DNA of 64,000 bases from Microbulbifer celer (GCF_020991125.1 NZ_CP087715.1:2886501-2950500), one strand, 5' to 3'; counted from the stretch's first letter, positions 9,516 to 18,806 are shown. The notes: generated by a model not told the origin, from the letters alone. Translations and numbers: made by a program.

Positions 9516-10997
9516 ATGATGACAGCCGATCAGCCAGCAGAGCGCTACGCCGCCCTGGACCTTGGGTCCAACAGTTTTCACCTGCTTTTGGCAGAGTTTC
9601 GCGACGAGCGCATGGTGCGTCTGCACACCGATCGCGCCATGGTTCGCCTGGCCGCGGGGCTCGATGCCGAACGCAATCTGGCCCCCGAGGTTGCAGAACG
9701 GGCGCTGGAAGCATTGCGCCGCTTCAGTCCCGTACTACAGGACCTTCCCGCGGAGAATGTGCGCGTCGTGGGGACCAACACCCTGCGCGCCGCGGCGGAA
9801 AATGCCGACGGTTTCCTGGAAGCGGCGGAATCCATCCTCGGCGTACCGGTGGAGATCATCAGCGGCATCGAGGAAGCGCGCCTGATTTACTCCGGCGTGA
9901 TGGCGGCGGCGGAAGGCGAGCCCACCCTGCGCTGTGTGGTAGATATCGGCGGCGGCTCCACTGAGCTGGTGCGCGGTATTGAAACACCCCGATTACTGCA
10001 AAGCCTGAATATGGGCTGCGTCGCCTACAGTCGACGCTTTTTCGACAGCGGTAAAATCGACAGCGGCAAGCACAATCACTTCATTCGCGCCCGCCGCGCA
10101 GCACAGGCTGAGCTGCAAGAGCTGCAACACCTGGCGGATGACGCCCTGGTGGTCGGCGCGTCCGGTACCGTGAAGTCCGTCGCACGGGTACTGAATGAGG
10201 GTAAACTTGACCCCATCCTGCGCGATGACCTCGATGACCTCGCCGACAAGGTCGCCGCCTGCAAGACCATTGAAAGCCTGGAACTTCCCCATCTGGATCC
10301 CGAGCGCCGACCGGTGTTTGCCGCCGGGCTCGCGATCCTCCACGCCATTTTCCGTGAACTGGATATTCGTGAAATGCATGTATCCCCGTATGCCATTCGC
10401 GAGGGGATTGTCCACGACCTCGCCGGCCGGCAGCGCGGTGGCGACCGCCGCGCAGATACCATTGCGGCACTGATGGAACGCTGGCAGATCGATCCCGAAC
10501 AGGCCCAGAGGGTTGCCAATACGGCCCTGCAGTTTCTCGGCCAGTTAAATCCGCATACGCCGGTTGGCGATCGTCGCCTGCTGCGCTGGGCCGCCGATCT
10601 GCACGAAATCGGACTGGCGCTTTCCCACAGCAGCTTCCGAAAACTTGGCGCTTACATGATCGAACACGCAGATCTCGCGGGGTTCGGCAAAGGGGAGCAG
10701 GAAAACCTGGCCTATCTGGTACGCAACCAGCGCGGTGACATCAAAGCAGCACGGGAGCACTACGGTTTCCACCCCGATAGCGACCTGTTAATGTGCCTGC
10801 GGCTGGCGTGCATCGTGCACCGGGATCATGTCGATCGCAGTATCGATGATCTGCAACTGAGCGCCGATGGCCCCGGTTATTGCATGACCGTCTCCGCAGA
10901 CTGGCTATACCAGAACCCCGCGATCGAAGACCTGCTGAATATGGAAGTCGATTGCTGGGCAGATAAAAACATTTCCCTGACCTTGAGCAGCCCGTGA
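9516..10997 (+). CDS. ppx: Exopolyphosphatase (Ppx/GppA family)
   Basis: Hydrolyses terminal phosphates from polyphosphate (or pppGpp in GppA relatives). It has the actin-like ASKHA fold signatures: YAALDLGSNSFHLLLAEF near the N-terminus and DIGGGSTELVRG near residue 145. A C-terminal HD-like helical domain contains WAADLHEIGLALSH. About 493 residues, as expected for Ppx. The start is taken as ATG 9516 (a second ATG follows at 9519); upstream codons to 9480 are unlikely to be translated because they contain the phased repeats. The stop codon overlaps the GTG start of selO. Pairing with divergent ppk supports exopolyphosphatase rather than GppA. Confidence 0.93.
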   Translation: MMTADQPAERYAALDLGSNSFHLLLAEFRDERMVRLHTDRAMVRLAAGLDAERNLAPEVAERALEALRRFSPVLQDLPAENVRVVGTNTLRAAAENADGFLEAAESILGVPVEIISGIEEARLIYSGVMAAAEGEPTLRCVVDIGGGSTELVRGIETPRLLQSLNMGCVAYSRRFFDSGKIDSGKHNHFIRARRAAQAELQELQHLADDALVVGASGTVKSVARVLNEGKLDPILRDDLDDLADKVAACKTIESLELPHLDPERRPVFAAGLAILHAIFRELDIREMHVSPYAIREGIVHDLAGRQRGGDRRADTIAALMERWQIDPEQAQRVANTALQFLGQLNPHTPVGDRRLLRWAADLHEIGLALSHSSFRKLGAYMIEHADLAGFGKGEQENLAYLVRNQRGDIKAAREHYGFHPDSDLLMCLRLACIVHRDHVDRSIDDLQLSADGPGYCMTVSADWLYQNPAIEDLLNMEVDCWADKNISLTLSSP

Positions 10998-12475
10998 CTG
11001 ACAGCAACCGCACGCTCGACGACATCCGTCTTCAACATCGCTACGCCGATCTCGGCCCGGTATTCGGCACCCCCACGGCCCCCACACCGCTGGAAAATCC
11101 GGTACTGATCCACGTGAACCCGGCTGTACTTTCACTGCTGGGTCTGGCCCCGGAGACGGCACAAGATCCGCGGCTGGCAACAATCACTACCGGTGAACAC
11201 CTGCTGCCCGGCAGCAAACCCGTGGCGATGAAATATACCGGCCATCAGTTCGGCGCCTACAACCCGGAACTGGGGGATGGCCGTGCGCTATTGCTGGGAG
11301 AGATTGAAAACAACGGCCGACTCTGGGATCTCCACCTCAAGGGTGCGGGCAAAACCCCCTACTCCCGCTTCGGCGACGGCCGCGCGGTGTTGCGCTCCAC
11401 CATTCGCGAGTACCTCGCCGGTGAGGCGCTGACCGCACTGGGTATCCGCAGCACCCGCGCGCTCTGTCTCGTCGACAGTAAAACGCCGGTGGCGCGGGAG
11501 AAAATGGAAACCGGTGCAGCACTGATCCGCGTCGCGGAAACCCATATCCGCTTTGGCCATTTTGAATATCTGTTCTATACCCGTCAGCTGGAAGCGCAGC
11601 ACAAGCTGGTGGAGCATGTGTGTGCGCAGTTTCTGCCGGAGGTAGCCGACAAGCCGGTACAGGAGCAGGCGGAGGCGCTGTTGCGTTTTACGGTAAAACG
11701 CAGCGCGGAGATGGCGGCGGGCTGGCAATCTGTGGGTTTCGCCCACGGGGTGTTGAATACCGACAACATGTCGATCATCGGTGATACGTTCGATTTCGGC
11801 CCGTACGGTTTTCTGGACGATTACGAGCCCGGCTTTATCTGCAATCACTCGGATCATACGGGGCGCTATGCCTTTGATGCCCAGCCCGGGGTAGTGTTGT
11901 GGAATCTGAATGCGTTGGCCCATGGGTTTTCCTCACTGCTGGATACGGAAACCCTGAAGAGCTGCCTGGGAGATTTTCAGCCACTGCTTATTGATTTTTA
12001 CGCGACGCGGATGCGGGCGAAGTTGGGCCTGGCGACTGAAGAGGAAGGCGATCAGCAGTTGTGCGCGGATCTGCTACAGGTGCTGGACGATGGACGTGTG
12101 GATTATTCGGCGTTTTTCCGCGCGTTGTCCCGTTACCAGGGGGAACGTCCCGCCGCCAGTCTGGAATCACTGGTCGCGCCGGGGCAGCATGAGAACCTGG
12201 GACAGTGGTTGAGTCACTACGACCAGCGCTTGCAGAGGGAGTCGGTAACACCGGCAGAACGCAGCCGTGCGATGTTGCGGGTAAATCCGAAGTTTGTTTT
12301 GCGGAATTATCTGGTGCAGCAGGTGATTGAGGCGGCAGAGGCTGGCGATTACGCGCCTTTTGAAACGTTATTCATGTTGCTCCAGTCGCCGTTTGATGAG
12401 CATCCGGAGTTTGAGAGTTGGGCTGGGGTTCCGCCCGAATCTGGGAAGCATCTGCCCATTAGCTGCTCTTCGTAG
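10994..12475 (+). CDS. selO: Protein adenylyltransferase SelO (YdiU family)
   Basis: Pseudokinase-fold enzyme that transfers AMP from ATP to protein hydroxyls and is linked to redox stress. Visible motifs are YTGHQFGAYNPELGDGRA, LHLKGAGKTPYSR, the HGVLNTDNMS loop and the DFGPYGFLDDY metal-binding segment. The 493-residue length is typical. The protein ends SCSS: the antepenultimate Cys sits where eukaryotic SelO carries selenocysteine. It starts at a GTG whose last two bases overlap the ppx stop (GTGA), so translation is probably coupled and the two genes form an operon. A divergent second SelO lies at 48894-50597. Confidence 0.95.
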   Translation: MTDSNRTLDDIRLQHRYADLGPVFGTPTAPTPLENPVLIHVNPAVLSLLGLAPETAQDPRLATITTGEHLLPGSKPVAMKYTGHQFGAYNPELGDGRALLLGEIENNGRLWDLHLKGAGKTPYSRFGDGRAVLRSTIREYLAGEALTALGIRSTRALCLVDSKTPVAREKMETGAALIRVAETHIRFGHFEYLFYTRQLEAQHKLVEHVCAQFLPEVADKPVQEQAEALLRFTVKRSAEMAAGWQSVGFAHGVLNTDNMSIIGDTFDFGPYGFLDDYEPGFICNHSDHTGRYAFDAQPGVVLWNLNALAHGFSSLLDTETLKSCLGDFQPLLIDFYATRMRAKLGLATEEEGDQQLCADLLQVLDDGRVDYSAFFRALSRYQGERPAASLESLVAPGQHENLGQWLSHYDQRLQRESVTPAERSRAMLRVNPKFVLRNYLVQQVIEAAEAGDYAPFETLFMLLQSPFDEHPEFESWAGVPPESGKHLPISCSS

Positions 12476-12536
12476 CTGACTTGATTTTTATGTTCTTGTT
12501 TTGTGGCCCCCTTTGTTCTCGGTTTGTGGCGTCGGC

Positions 12537-12635
12537 GCACTGGGTATTGGTTTTCAAAACCGCCATGCATACATCCCTGTAGGCTGCGTCGGAAACGTCC
12601 CTGTTTCCGACGCTTTTGAAAACCAATCCCCAGCA
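12537..12635. repeat. Nested inverted-repeat element
   Basis: Outer arms of 23-24 nt at 12537-12560 and about 12613-12635 match at about 20 positions, including the 14-nt core ATTGGTTTTCAAAA. Inside is a perfect 10-bp hairpin with loop GTCCCT (12587-12596 with 12603-12612). The nested-palindrome layout is that of a small non-autonomous intergenic repeat. It follows selO and could fold in its transcript. No protein-coding gene is supported between 12476 and 12864. Confidence 0.7.
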
Positions 12636-12730
12636 CTCCGCCTTCACGTGGGGCTTTCGACTCTGCTATTTGTCACGAACGTGCTTTCACGACTTCAAAA
12701 GTAAGTTGAAGTTTTTTGCGAAGGCGTCGA

Positions 12731-12829
12731 TACCGGGGGCAGCTTTGCGAGACCGTCTGCGGCCAGGACGGCCGCAGCCGAGCCCCCAGGGATGGGTACA
12801 CGGCGTGTCTCGCAAAGCTGCCCCCGGTA
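12731..12829 (-). repeat. Dispersed palindromic repeat, copy A
   Basis: Perfect 23-bp outer inverted repeat (12731-12753 with 12807-12829) enclosing an 8-bp inner hairpin (12757-12764 with 12770-12777). Its reverse complement is clearly homologous to the element at 18842-18923: both have CACGCCGT, then CCCATCC.TGGGGG, then the CTGCGGCC...GGCCGCAG hairpin. It lies at the 3' end of the xylanase gene. Confidence 0.8.
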
Positions 12830-12864
12830 GCGGCGCCGCCACGAAACCATAACCGAAGCACCAA

Positions 12865-14037
12865 TCAACCGGACCTGGACTCCCCCTTAAGCCCGGCTAC
12901 CGAGTAATAAGCCTCTTTGGGCCGTCCCTCACGATCAAAGATCAGCGGATAGTTGGTCCGCCCAACCACCGGCCAATCATTCTTCCAGGATTCCGCATCG
13001 GTGGTCCCCCAGAGAGAAACCCGACGAATCTTGTCCTTGTGCTTCAAAAATAGATTGAACAACGACTCGTAACGCGCCGCCAATTGATCGGCGACCTTCT
13101 GCGGTAATCCATCTCTGAACGGGTTGAGTTCGTCGGAGTATTCGAAATTGGTAGAGATCTCCGCGCCCATGTAATCGTACGCCTTCGGCAATACATCCAC
13201 TTCCAGCTCGGTGATATGCACCTCGAGACCCGCAGCCGCGATAGCCTCGATACTGGCTTCCAGTTTCGCAATTTCGGGCTCGCTCAGGTGGACATGGGCC
13301 TGCATACCAACGCCCTCAATTGGCATCCCCTGCTTGCGGAACTTCTGAATCTGCGCCAGGGCAAAATCCCGCTTGGCCGGTATGGTCATGTTGTAGTCGT
13401 TGTACAGCAGTTCTGCCTTCGGGTCGACCTCCCGGGCGAGGTGGAAAGCACGGGAGAAGTAGTCTTCACCAAAGGTGTTGTACCAGTGGCTCTCACGCCA
13501 CTTGCCATCGTCGGTAACCGCTTCATTTACCACGTCCCAGGCCTGGATCCGCCCCCGGTAACGGCCGGCTACCGCGGCGATATGCTCCTCCATGGCCTTT
13601 TGTACCACCGCCTTAGGGCGCGGCTTGCCGTCTTGGTCGATAAATACCCACTCCGGCATTTGCGAATGCCATACCAACGTGTGACCGATGGTGTACATAC
13701 CGGTGCGCTGACCGTACTCCACAAAGTAGTCGGCGCGCTGCCAATCCCAGCTGTCGGCAGTGGGATGAATCTCTTCCCACTTCATCGCGTTTTCCGCGGT
13801 GATTGCGCTGAACTCCCGCGCCACCAGTGATTCCAGTGACGGATTCTGACCCAGCAGGGTCGTATTGGAGAGCGCCGTGCCAACGGCGAAGTCCGGCGCG
13901 AACAGCCCCGCCAGACCTGACTGAGGCGGCGTGGTGGCCGCTGCCAGCAATGAGCGGGGGCCTGCGGTACCCAGGACCAGGCCGGCACCTGCTGCGGCCA
14001 GGGAGTTGCGCAGAAACTGTCGTCTGTCACCATTCAT
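12865..14037 (-). CDS. GH10 endo-beta-1,4-xylanase, Tat-type signal
   Basis: Secreted endo-xylanase cutting the beta-1,4-xylan backbone. The signal contains twin arginines (DRRQFLRNSLAAAG, then a hydrophobic run to LLAA), suggesting Tat export. The GH10 barrel shows ENAMKWEEIHP, HTLVWHSQMPEWV, the acid/base glutamate in DVVNEAV near residue 167, NDYNM, GVGMQAHVH, and the nucleophile glutamate in ITELEVD near residue 275. The length of about 390 residues is that of a single catalytic domain with no carbohydrate-binding module. The ATG at 14037 is chosen because it directly precedes the Tat motif and has AAGGA just upstream; the longer frame to 14085 adds a lysine-rich tail unlike a signal. Divergent from the xyloside transporter and xylosidase. 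Confidence 0.95.
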   Translation of the reverse strand: MNGDRRQFLRNSLAAAGAGLVLGTAGPRSLLAAATTPPQSGLAGLFAPDFAVGTALSNTTLLGQNPSLESLVAREFSAITAENAMKWEEIHPTADSWDWQRADYFVEYGQRTGMYTIGHTLVWHSQMPEWVFIDQDGKPRPKAVVQKAMEEHIAAVAGRYRGRIQAWDVVNEAVTDDGKWRESHWYNTFGEDYFSRAFHLAREVDPKAELLYNDYNMTIPAKRDFALAQIQKFRKQGMPIEGVGMQAHVHLSEPEIAKLEASIEAIAAAGLEVHITELEVDVLPKAYDYMGAEISTNFEYSDELNPFRDGLPQKVADQLAARYESLFNLFLKHKDKIRRVSLWGTTDAESWKNDWPVVGRTNYPLIFDREGRPKEAYYSVAGLKGESRSG

Positions 14038-14127
14038 CGCGATTTCCTTCCTCTTGTTCTGTTTATTTTTTAACCTTTCTGGCACAACACAGACCCGGGG
14101 CCACTAGACAGCCCCTGCCGCTGTGTT

Positions 14128-14144
14128 ATAGTCAACCAGACTAT
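14128..14144. promoter_or_regulatory. Candidate operator in the divergent xylan promoter region
   Basis: Perfect inverted repeat ATAGTC - 5 nt - GACTAT in the 269-bp gap between the xylanase and transporter genes. A wider, weaker symmetry (GTTAT ... ATAAC) surrounds it. It is about 90 bp upstream of the xylanase start. The Nudix-type regulator at 17488-18165 is a plausible binder, but that is inference from position. No other gene or repeat is seen in 14038-14306. Confidence 0.3.
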
Positions 14145-14306
14145 TATTAATAACCGGCAAACGCCAGTATAAAAATTCGCAAAAAGTGAAAACTAATAAG
14201 CGAAACGAAAAACCCCTCTGTTTGCTGCCGTCCGTCTCACATCACCAAGTGATCAGCAGGCATACGGTGCGAATAGCGATAACAATAAGAGCCAGAGAGA
14301 AAACCC

Positions 14307-15686
14307 ATGCAACCCTCAGCGATCAGTATCCGCGAGAAAATCGGCTACGGCCTCGGAGACACAGCCAGCAATATCGTGTTTCAGGTGGTCATCAACTTCC
14401 TGCTGGTGTTCTACACCGATGTCTTCGGCATCTCCGCCGCCGCCGCGGGCACGCTGATGTTGGTGGTGCGCATCTTTGATGGCATCACCGACCCGCTGGT
14501 CGGCGGTATCGCAGACCGCACCCGCACACGCTGGGGACGCTACCGCCCCTTCCTGCTGATCATGGCTCTGCCCTACGCCGGGCTGGCGGTACTGGCATTC
14601 ACCACCCCAGACCTGGGTGACAATGGCAAGCTGGTCTACGCCTATATCACCTATACCCTGCTGATGACGGTCTACACCGCGATCAACATTCCCTACTCCG
14701 CCCTCGGCGGGGTGATCACCGAAGACACGGCCGAGCGCGCTTCGATCCAGTCGTACCGGTTTGCCATGGCCATGGTGGGGGGCGCACTGGTCTCCGCAGC
14801 GACACTGCCGCTGGTCAATCTGCTGGGCCAGGGCGACAAGGTTTTTGGTTACCAGATGGCGATGGCGGTGATGGCGAGTATCGCGGCACTGTGCTTCTTT
14901 GTCTGCTTCTGGTCCACCCGCGAACGGGTAGAACCGGAACCGCAGGAAAACCAGAGCAAAAACTTCGCGCTCGATTTTTTCAATCTGTTCCGCAATAGCC
15001 AATGGGCGGTCATCGCCGCGGCCACCTTCTTCCTGCTGGTGCTGGTGGCCATGCGCGGTGCAGTCACGCCCTACTATGTGACCTACTATTTCCAGTCGGA
15101 AAACCTGGTGAGCATGTTCGTCACCCTGCCAATGCTGGCAGGCGTACTCGGGGCCATCAGCACCAACTTCCTCACCAAGAAATTCTGCAAAGTGCGCCTG
15201 TTCAACTGGTCCATGATCGGTGTGGTAGTGACCCATGTCGCGCTGCTGCCTCTGGGGAGAGACCAGGTGTATCTGGCACTGGCCATGGCCATGGCTGCCA
15301 ACTTTGTCCACATGATCGCGATTCCGCTGGTGTTTTCCATGGTGCCAGACACAGTGGACTACTACGCACGTAAAGGGCACCCGAAAAAAATGGCGATGGC
15401 CTATTCCGGCCACCTGATGGCACTGAAACTGGGGCTCGCCTTTGGCGGTGCCTGTGCGGGTTGGCTGCTGGGATATTTCGACTATGTGCCCAATACGGAA
15501 CAGAGCGAGCGCACCCTCAATGGCATCGTGCTGATTTATGCCGCGGGGCCGGTGATCTGTACTCTGATCACAATGATCATCTTCCGTCGCTACCGCCTGA
15601 GCAACGCATTTATCGCAGCGGGCATGACCGAGGCGATTGAGACTGAATCCAAAGCTGACACCAAACCGGCCCCATCACCGAACTAA
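14307..15686 (+). CDS. GPH-family MFS sugar/xyloside:cation symporter
   Basis: Inner-membrane transporter of the glycoside-pentoside-hexuronide family (MelB/XynP type), about 459 residues with 12 predicted helices. Family signatures are GYGLGDTASNIVFQ at the N-terminus, RIFDGITDPLVGGIADRT and RWGRYRPFLL. It likely imports xylo-oligosaccharides made by the divergent xylanase, feeding the GH43 enzyme encoded 39 bp downstream in the same operon. No signal peptide. Substrate is inferred from context; cation coupling from the family. Confidence 0.9.
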   Translation: MQPSAISIREKIGYGLGDTASNIVFQVVINFLLVFYTDVFGISAAAAGTLMLVVRIFDGITDPLVGGIADRTRTRWGRYRPFLLIMALPYAGLAVLAFTTPDLGDNGKLVYAYITYTLLMTVYTAINIPYSALGGVITEDTAERASIQSYRFAMAMVGGALVSAATLPLVNLLGQGDKVFGYQMAMAVMASIAALCFFVCFWSTRERVEPEPQENQSKNFALDFFNLFRNSQWAVIAAATFFLLVLVAMRGAVTPYYVTYYFQSENLVSMFVTLPMLAGVLGAISTNFLTKKFCKVRLFNWSMIGVVVTHVALLPLGRDQVYLALAMAMAANFVHMIAIPLVFSMVPDTVDYYARKGHPKKMAMAYSGHLMALKLGLAFGGACAGWLLGYFDYVPNTEQSERTLNGIVLIYAAGPVICTLITMIIFRRYRLSNAFIAAGMTEAIETESKADTKPAPSPN

Positions 15687-15725
15687 TCGAGACCCAACTG
15701 AACATTCTTTCGAAGTAAGGACGAG

Positions 15726-17336
15726 ATGAACAATCCAATCTTAAAAGGCTTTAACCCGGATCCTTCCATCGTACGCGTGGGTGACGACTACTACATCGCC
15801 ACCTCCACGTTCGAGTGGTACCCCGGCGTTCAGATTCACCATTCCAAGGATCTGGTCAACTGGCGGCTGGTGTCGCGCCCGCTGAATCGCAAGGCACTAC
15901 TGGATATGCGCGGCAACGCGGATTCCTGTGGTGTCTGGGCGCCCTGCCTGTCCTACAGCGACGGCAAGTTTTACCTGGTGTTTACCGACGTAAAACGCTT
16001 CAACGGCAGCTTCAAGGACGCGCACAATTACATCACCACCTGCGACACGGTGGACGGCGAATGGAGCGATCCGCTGTATATGAACAGCAGCGGTTTTGAT
16101 CCATCTCTGTTTCACGATGACGATGGTCGCAAGTGGTTTATGAATATGGTGTGGGACCATCGCCCCGGCAAAAATCCGTTTGGCGGTATCCTGCTGCAGG
16201 AATTTGACCCCAAAGCCGGCAAACTCGTGGGACCGATCACCAATATTTTTCGCGGTACCGAAGCCGGTCTTACCGAGGCGGCGCATATCTATCGTCGCAA
16301 TGGTTACTACTACCTGCTCACCGCCGAGGGCGGCACCGGTTATGAACACCGGATGACGTTTGCGCGCGCAAGAAATATCGAGGGCCCATACGAAGTCGAT
16401 CCCAACGGCTACTTCCTGACGTCTGTGGATAACCCGGACCTGGCGCTACAGCGCTCCGGTCACGGCGATATTGTGGAAACCCCCAACGGTGAGATCTTCG
16501 CGGTGCACTTGTCCACAAGACCGCTGCCTGGTCTCAAGCGCAGCCCTCTGGGACGCGAGACGTCAATCCAGCGCGCGGAGTGGAGTGAGGACGGCTGGCT
16601 GAGACTCAGCCACGGCAATAATCAACCGCAGGCAGTGGTGGATGCACCGGACCTGCCGCCACACCCGTGGCCACAAGCCCCGGCAAGGGATGAGTTTGAC
16701 AGTACGGAACTGCCGGATCATTACCAGTGGTTGCGCACGCCCTTCCCGGAAAACTTCTACAGCCTGACGGATCGCCCGGGGCACTTGCGTCTGTACGGCA
16801 AACAGTCCATCGGTAACCAATTCGAGACCGCACTCATCGCCCGTCGCCAGGAGGCTTTCTGCTTCACCGCCACCACCTGTGTGGCGTTTGAGCCGCAGAC
16901 TTTCCAGCAGATGGCCGGACTGGTGTGCTACTACAACGGACAGAAATTCCACCATCTGTACATTTCTCACGATGATGACCACGGAAAACACATTGGCATC
17001 ATGAGCCATAGCGACGGCGAGGTGACGGACCTGGAATATCCGCTGGGTAACTACGGCTCCGGCAGCGAACGCGTAGTGCCGGTACCGGAGAATGCGCCGA
17101 TTTACCTGCGTGCGGAAGTGCGCTTTGCGGAGCTGGTGTTCAGCTGGTCCACCGACGGGGAAAACTGGCAGCCGGTGGGCGATACGCTGGATTACAGTAT
17201 TGTTTCCGATGAGGCCGGGCGCGGTGAAGGCGCCAGTTTTACCGGTGCCTTTGTGGGTATGTGTTGTCAGGATATTTCCGGTGCGGACTGCCCGGCGGAT
17301 TTTGACTTCTTCTCCTATGAAGAAAACCAGAGCTGA
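15726..17336 (+). CDS. GH43 beta-xylosidase with C-terminal beta-sandwich domain
   Basis: Cytoplasmic (no signal peptide) glycosidase expected to hydrolyse imported xylo-oligosaccharides to xylose. The five-bladed propeller catalytic residues are visible: the base aspartate in NPDPSI near residue 11, the second aspartate in GFDPSLFHDD near 123, and the acid glutamate in LTEAAHIYRR near 183. The C-terminal part (about 330-530) matches the concanavalin-like domain usual in the GH43 xylosidase group (GH43_C2-like). The 536-residue length is standard. AAGGA lies before the ATG. A strong terminator follows. Confidence 0.95.
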   Translation: MNNPILKGFNPDPSIVRVGDDYYIATSTFEWYPGVQIHHSKDLVNWRLVSRPLNRKALLDMRGNADSCGVWAPCLSYSDGKFYLVFTDVKRFNGSFKDAHNYITTCDTVDGEWSDPLYMNSSGFDPSLFHDDDGRKWFMNMVWDHRPGKNPFGGILLQEFDPKAGKLVGPITNIFRGTEAGLTEAAHIYRRNGYYYLLTAEGGTGYEHRMTFARARNIEGPYEVDPNGYFLTSVDNPDLALQRSGHGDIVETPNGEIFAVHLSTRPLPGLKRSPLGRETSIQRAEWSEDGWLRLSHGNNQPQAVVDAPDLPPHPWPQAPARDEFDSTELPDHYQWLRTPFPENFYSLTDRPGHLRLYGKQSIGNQFETALIARRQEAFCFTATTCVAFEPQTFQQMAGLVCYYNGQKFHHLYISHDDDHGKHIGIMSHSDGEVTDLEYPLGNYGSGSERVVPVPENAPIYLRAEVRFAELVFSWSTDGENWQPVGDTLDYSIVSDEAGRGEGASFTGAFVGMCCQDISGADCPADFDFFSYEENQS

Positions 17337-17438
17337 GACGTAAACGACCGCTATAGCTTTTTATTTTCACCGAGGCGCCGCTGTCCTGCAGTCAGGGGCG
17401 CACTCTCTCTCCCACTGACTTTCTCACTGTTGAGCTGG

Positions 17439-17463
17439 CCCGGGCACTGCCCGGGTTTTTTTT
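17439..17463 (+). terminator. Rho-independent terminator of the transporter-xylosidase operon
   Basis: GC-only 7-bp stem (17439-17445 with 17449-17455) followed at once by eight Ts (17456-17463). It ends the plus-strand operon just before the convergent Nudix regulator gene. Confidence 0.85.
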
Positions 17464-17487
17464 GCTCAGGTCTCGCACCTCAACCGT

Positions 17488-18165
17488 CTACACCTCAAAT
17501 ACGAAACCCTGCTCGGTAAGTTCGTTATAAACTTTTCGATCAAACCGGTAGAGGTTGGCAGCGCGGTAACTTACGCCGGACTGCTTTTCATCGGTGGACA
17601 CCAGCAGGTTCATCTTCATCATTTTGCGCCGGAAATTGGGCTTGTCCAGCTTGGTGTCGAGTATTGCCTCGTAAAGCCGCTGCAGTTCCAGCAGGGTGAA
17701 CTTTTCCGGCAACAGGTTGAAACCAATGGGTTCGTGGCGCACCTTGTGCTTGAGGCGCGCGAGGGCAATGTCGAGGATTTCGCTGTGGTCGTAGATCAAC
17801 CCGGGAGTTTCGCGTACATTTACCCAGCGCGCTTCCATATTGTCATGGCCTTCCGACAGTACGTGGGCATCGGATCGCACCAGCGCATAAAAGGCGACAG
17901 TGATGATGCGCTCGCCGGGGTGGCGGTCGAGGGCACTGAAGGTGTGCAATTGTTCAAGATAGATGTCTTTCACCCCGGTACGGTCGAGCAATACACGGCT
18001 CGCGGCCTGCTCAAGTGTTTCCTGCGATTGCAGCCAGTCGCCGGGCAGCGCCCAGCGTCCACTACTTTTGCCTTCGCCATACTTGACGGTCAACACTTTG
18101 AGTTCGCCGTCGTCCAGTCCGAAGATGACGTTATCTACTGTCAGGGCATGCCTGGGGCTATCCAT
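17488..18165 (-). CDS. Nudix-winged-helix transcriptional regulator (NrtR/AraR-like)
   Basis: About 225 residues: an N-terminal Nudix-fold domain and a C-terminal winged-helix region (FTLLELQRLYEAILDTKLDK, NFRRKMMKM) typical of NrtR-family regulators. The Nudix box is degenerate: the REUxEExGU part reads RVLLDRTGV, so the catalytic glutamates are replaced by D and R and hydrolysis is unlikely. Members of this family are known as repressors or activators of pentose genes (for example the Bacteroides AraR) as well as of NAD genes. Convergent with the xylosidase operon, which makes xylan/xylose-responsive control of the neighbouring genes a reasonable inference. Confidence 0.85.
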   Translation of the reverse strand: MDSPRHALTVDNVIFGLDDGELKVLTVKYGEGKSSGRWALPGDWLQSQETLEQAASRVLLDRTGVKDIYLEQLHTFSALDRHPGERIITVAFYALVRSDAHVLSEGHDNMEARWVNVRETPGLIYDHSEILDIALARLKHKVRHEPIGFNLLPEKFTLLELQRLYEAILDTKLDKPNFRRKMMKMNLLVSTDEKQSGVSYRAANLYRFDRKVYNELTEQGFVFEV

Positions 18166-18374
18166 TATAACAAGCTCTTTCGGGCAGTTGTTTTTACGCC
18201 GGGTTATTTGAAGGTTGGCGCGTTATTTCGGGGATTATCCCATAGTTCCGGGGCGATCACAGCGACAGCGCGGGGGAGTCCAATCCACTGACTCGGGCAG
18301 CAACTACACTGAATGTGAAGTCCCGGGCGGGCGCTGACCCAAATTAATGGTATGGTCACACATCTTTCCTAGCG

Positions 18375-18806
18375 ATGGTAACTACGATGAAACTGATGAA
18401 AATTTTCCTGATTGCTTTCACCAGCCTCCTGTTTGCCCAATTCGCGTTTGCGGATGTGGTGGGTCGCTGGAAGACGATCGATGATGAAACTGGCCAGGCC
18501 AAATCGATCGTGGAGATTTACGAAAAGGGCGGAAAGTATTACGGCCGAGTGGTGGATCTGCTGACGAAGCCGGACGATACGGTTTGTGAGGCCTGCCCGG
18601 GCCCGCGCAAGGGGCAGAAAATTGTCGGCATGGATATCATCACCGGTATGGTGAAGAAAGGGGATGAGTACGAGGGCGGACAAATTCTCGACCCCGTAAA
18701 AGGCAAGATCTACGACTGCAAATTCTGGGAAGAAGACGGCAAGCTGATGGTGCGCGGCTATCTCGGTTTCTTTTACCGGACGCAGTCCTGGTATCCGGTG
18801 AAGTAA
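18375..18806 (+). CDS. DUF2147 periplasmic protein
   Basis: Small exported protein of about 139-143 residues. The signal peptide MKLMKIFLIAFTSLLFAQ is followed by a cut after AFA. The mature part begins DVVGRWKTIDDETGQAKS and contains YYGRVVDLL, a CEACPG pair of cysteines, GMDIITGM and a C-terminal RTQSWYPVK, all typical of DUF2147. The family has no established function. The in-frame ATG at 18387 (MKLMKIF) may be the true start. Monocistronic; followed by dispersed repeat copy B. Confidence 0.88.
   Translation: MVTTMKLMKIFLIAFTSLLFAQFAFADVVGRWKTIDDETGQAKSIVEIYEKGGKYYGRVVDLLTKPDDTVCEACPGPRKGQKIVGMDIITGMVKKGDEYEGGQILDPVKGKIYDCKFWEEDGKLMVRGYLGFFYRTQSWYPVK

Noticed and set aside
10994..12475. 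Selenocysteine in SelO
   Set aside because: The C-terminal position is a cysteine codon followed by two serines and a normal stop; no in-frame TGA is present.
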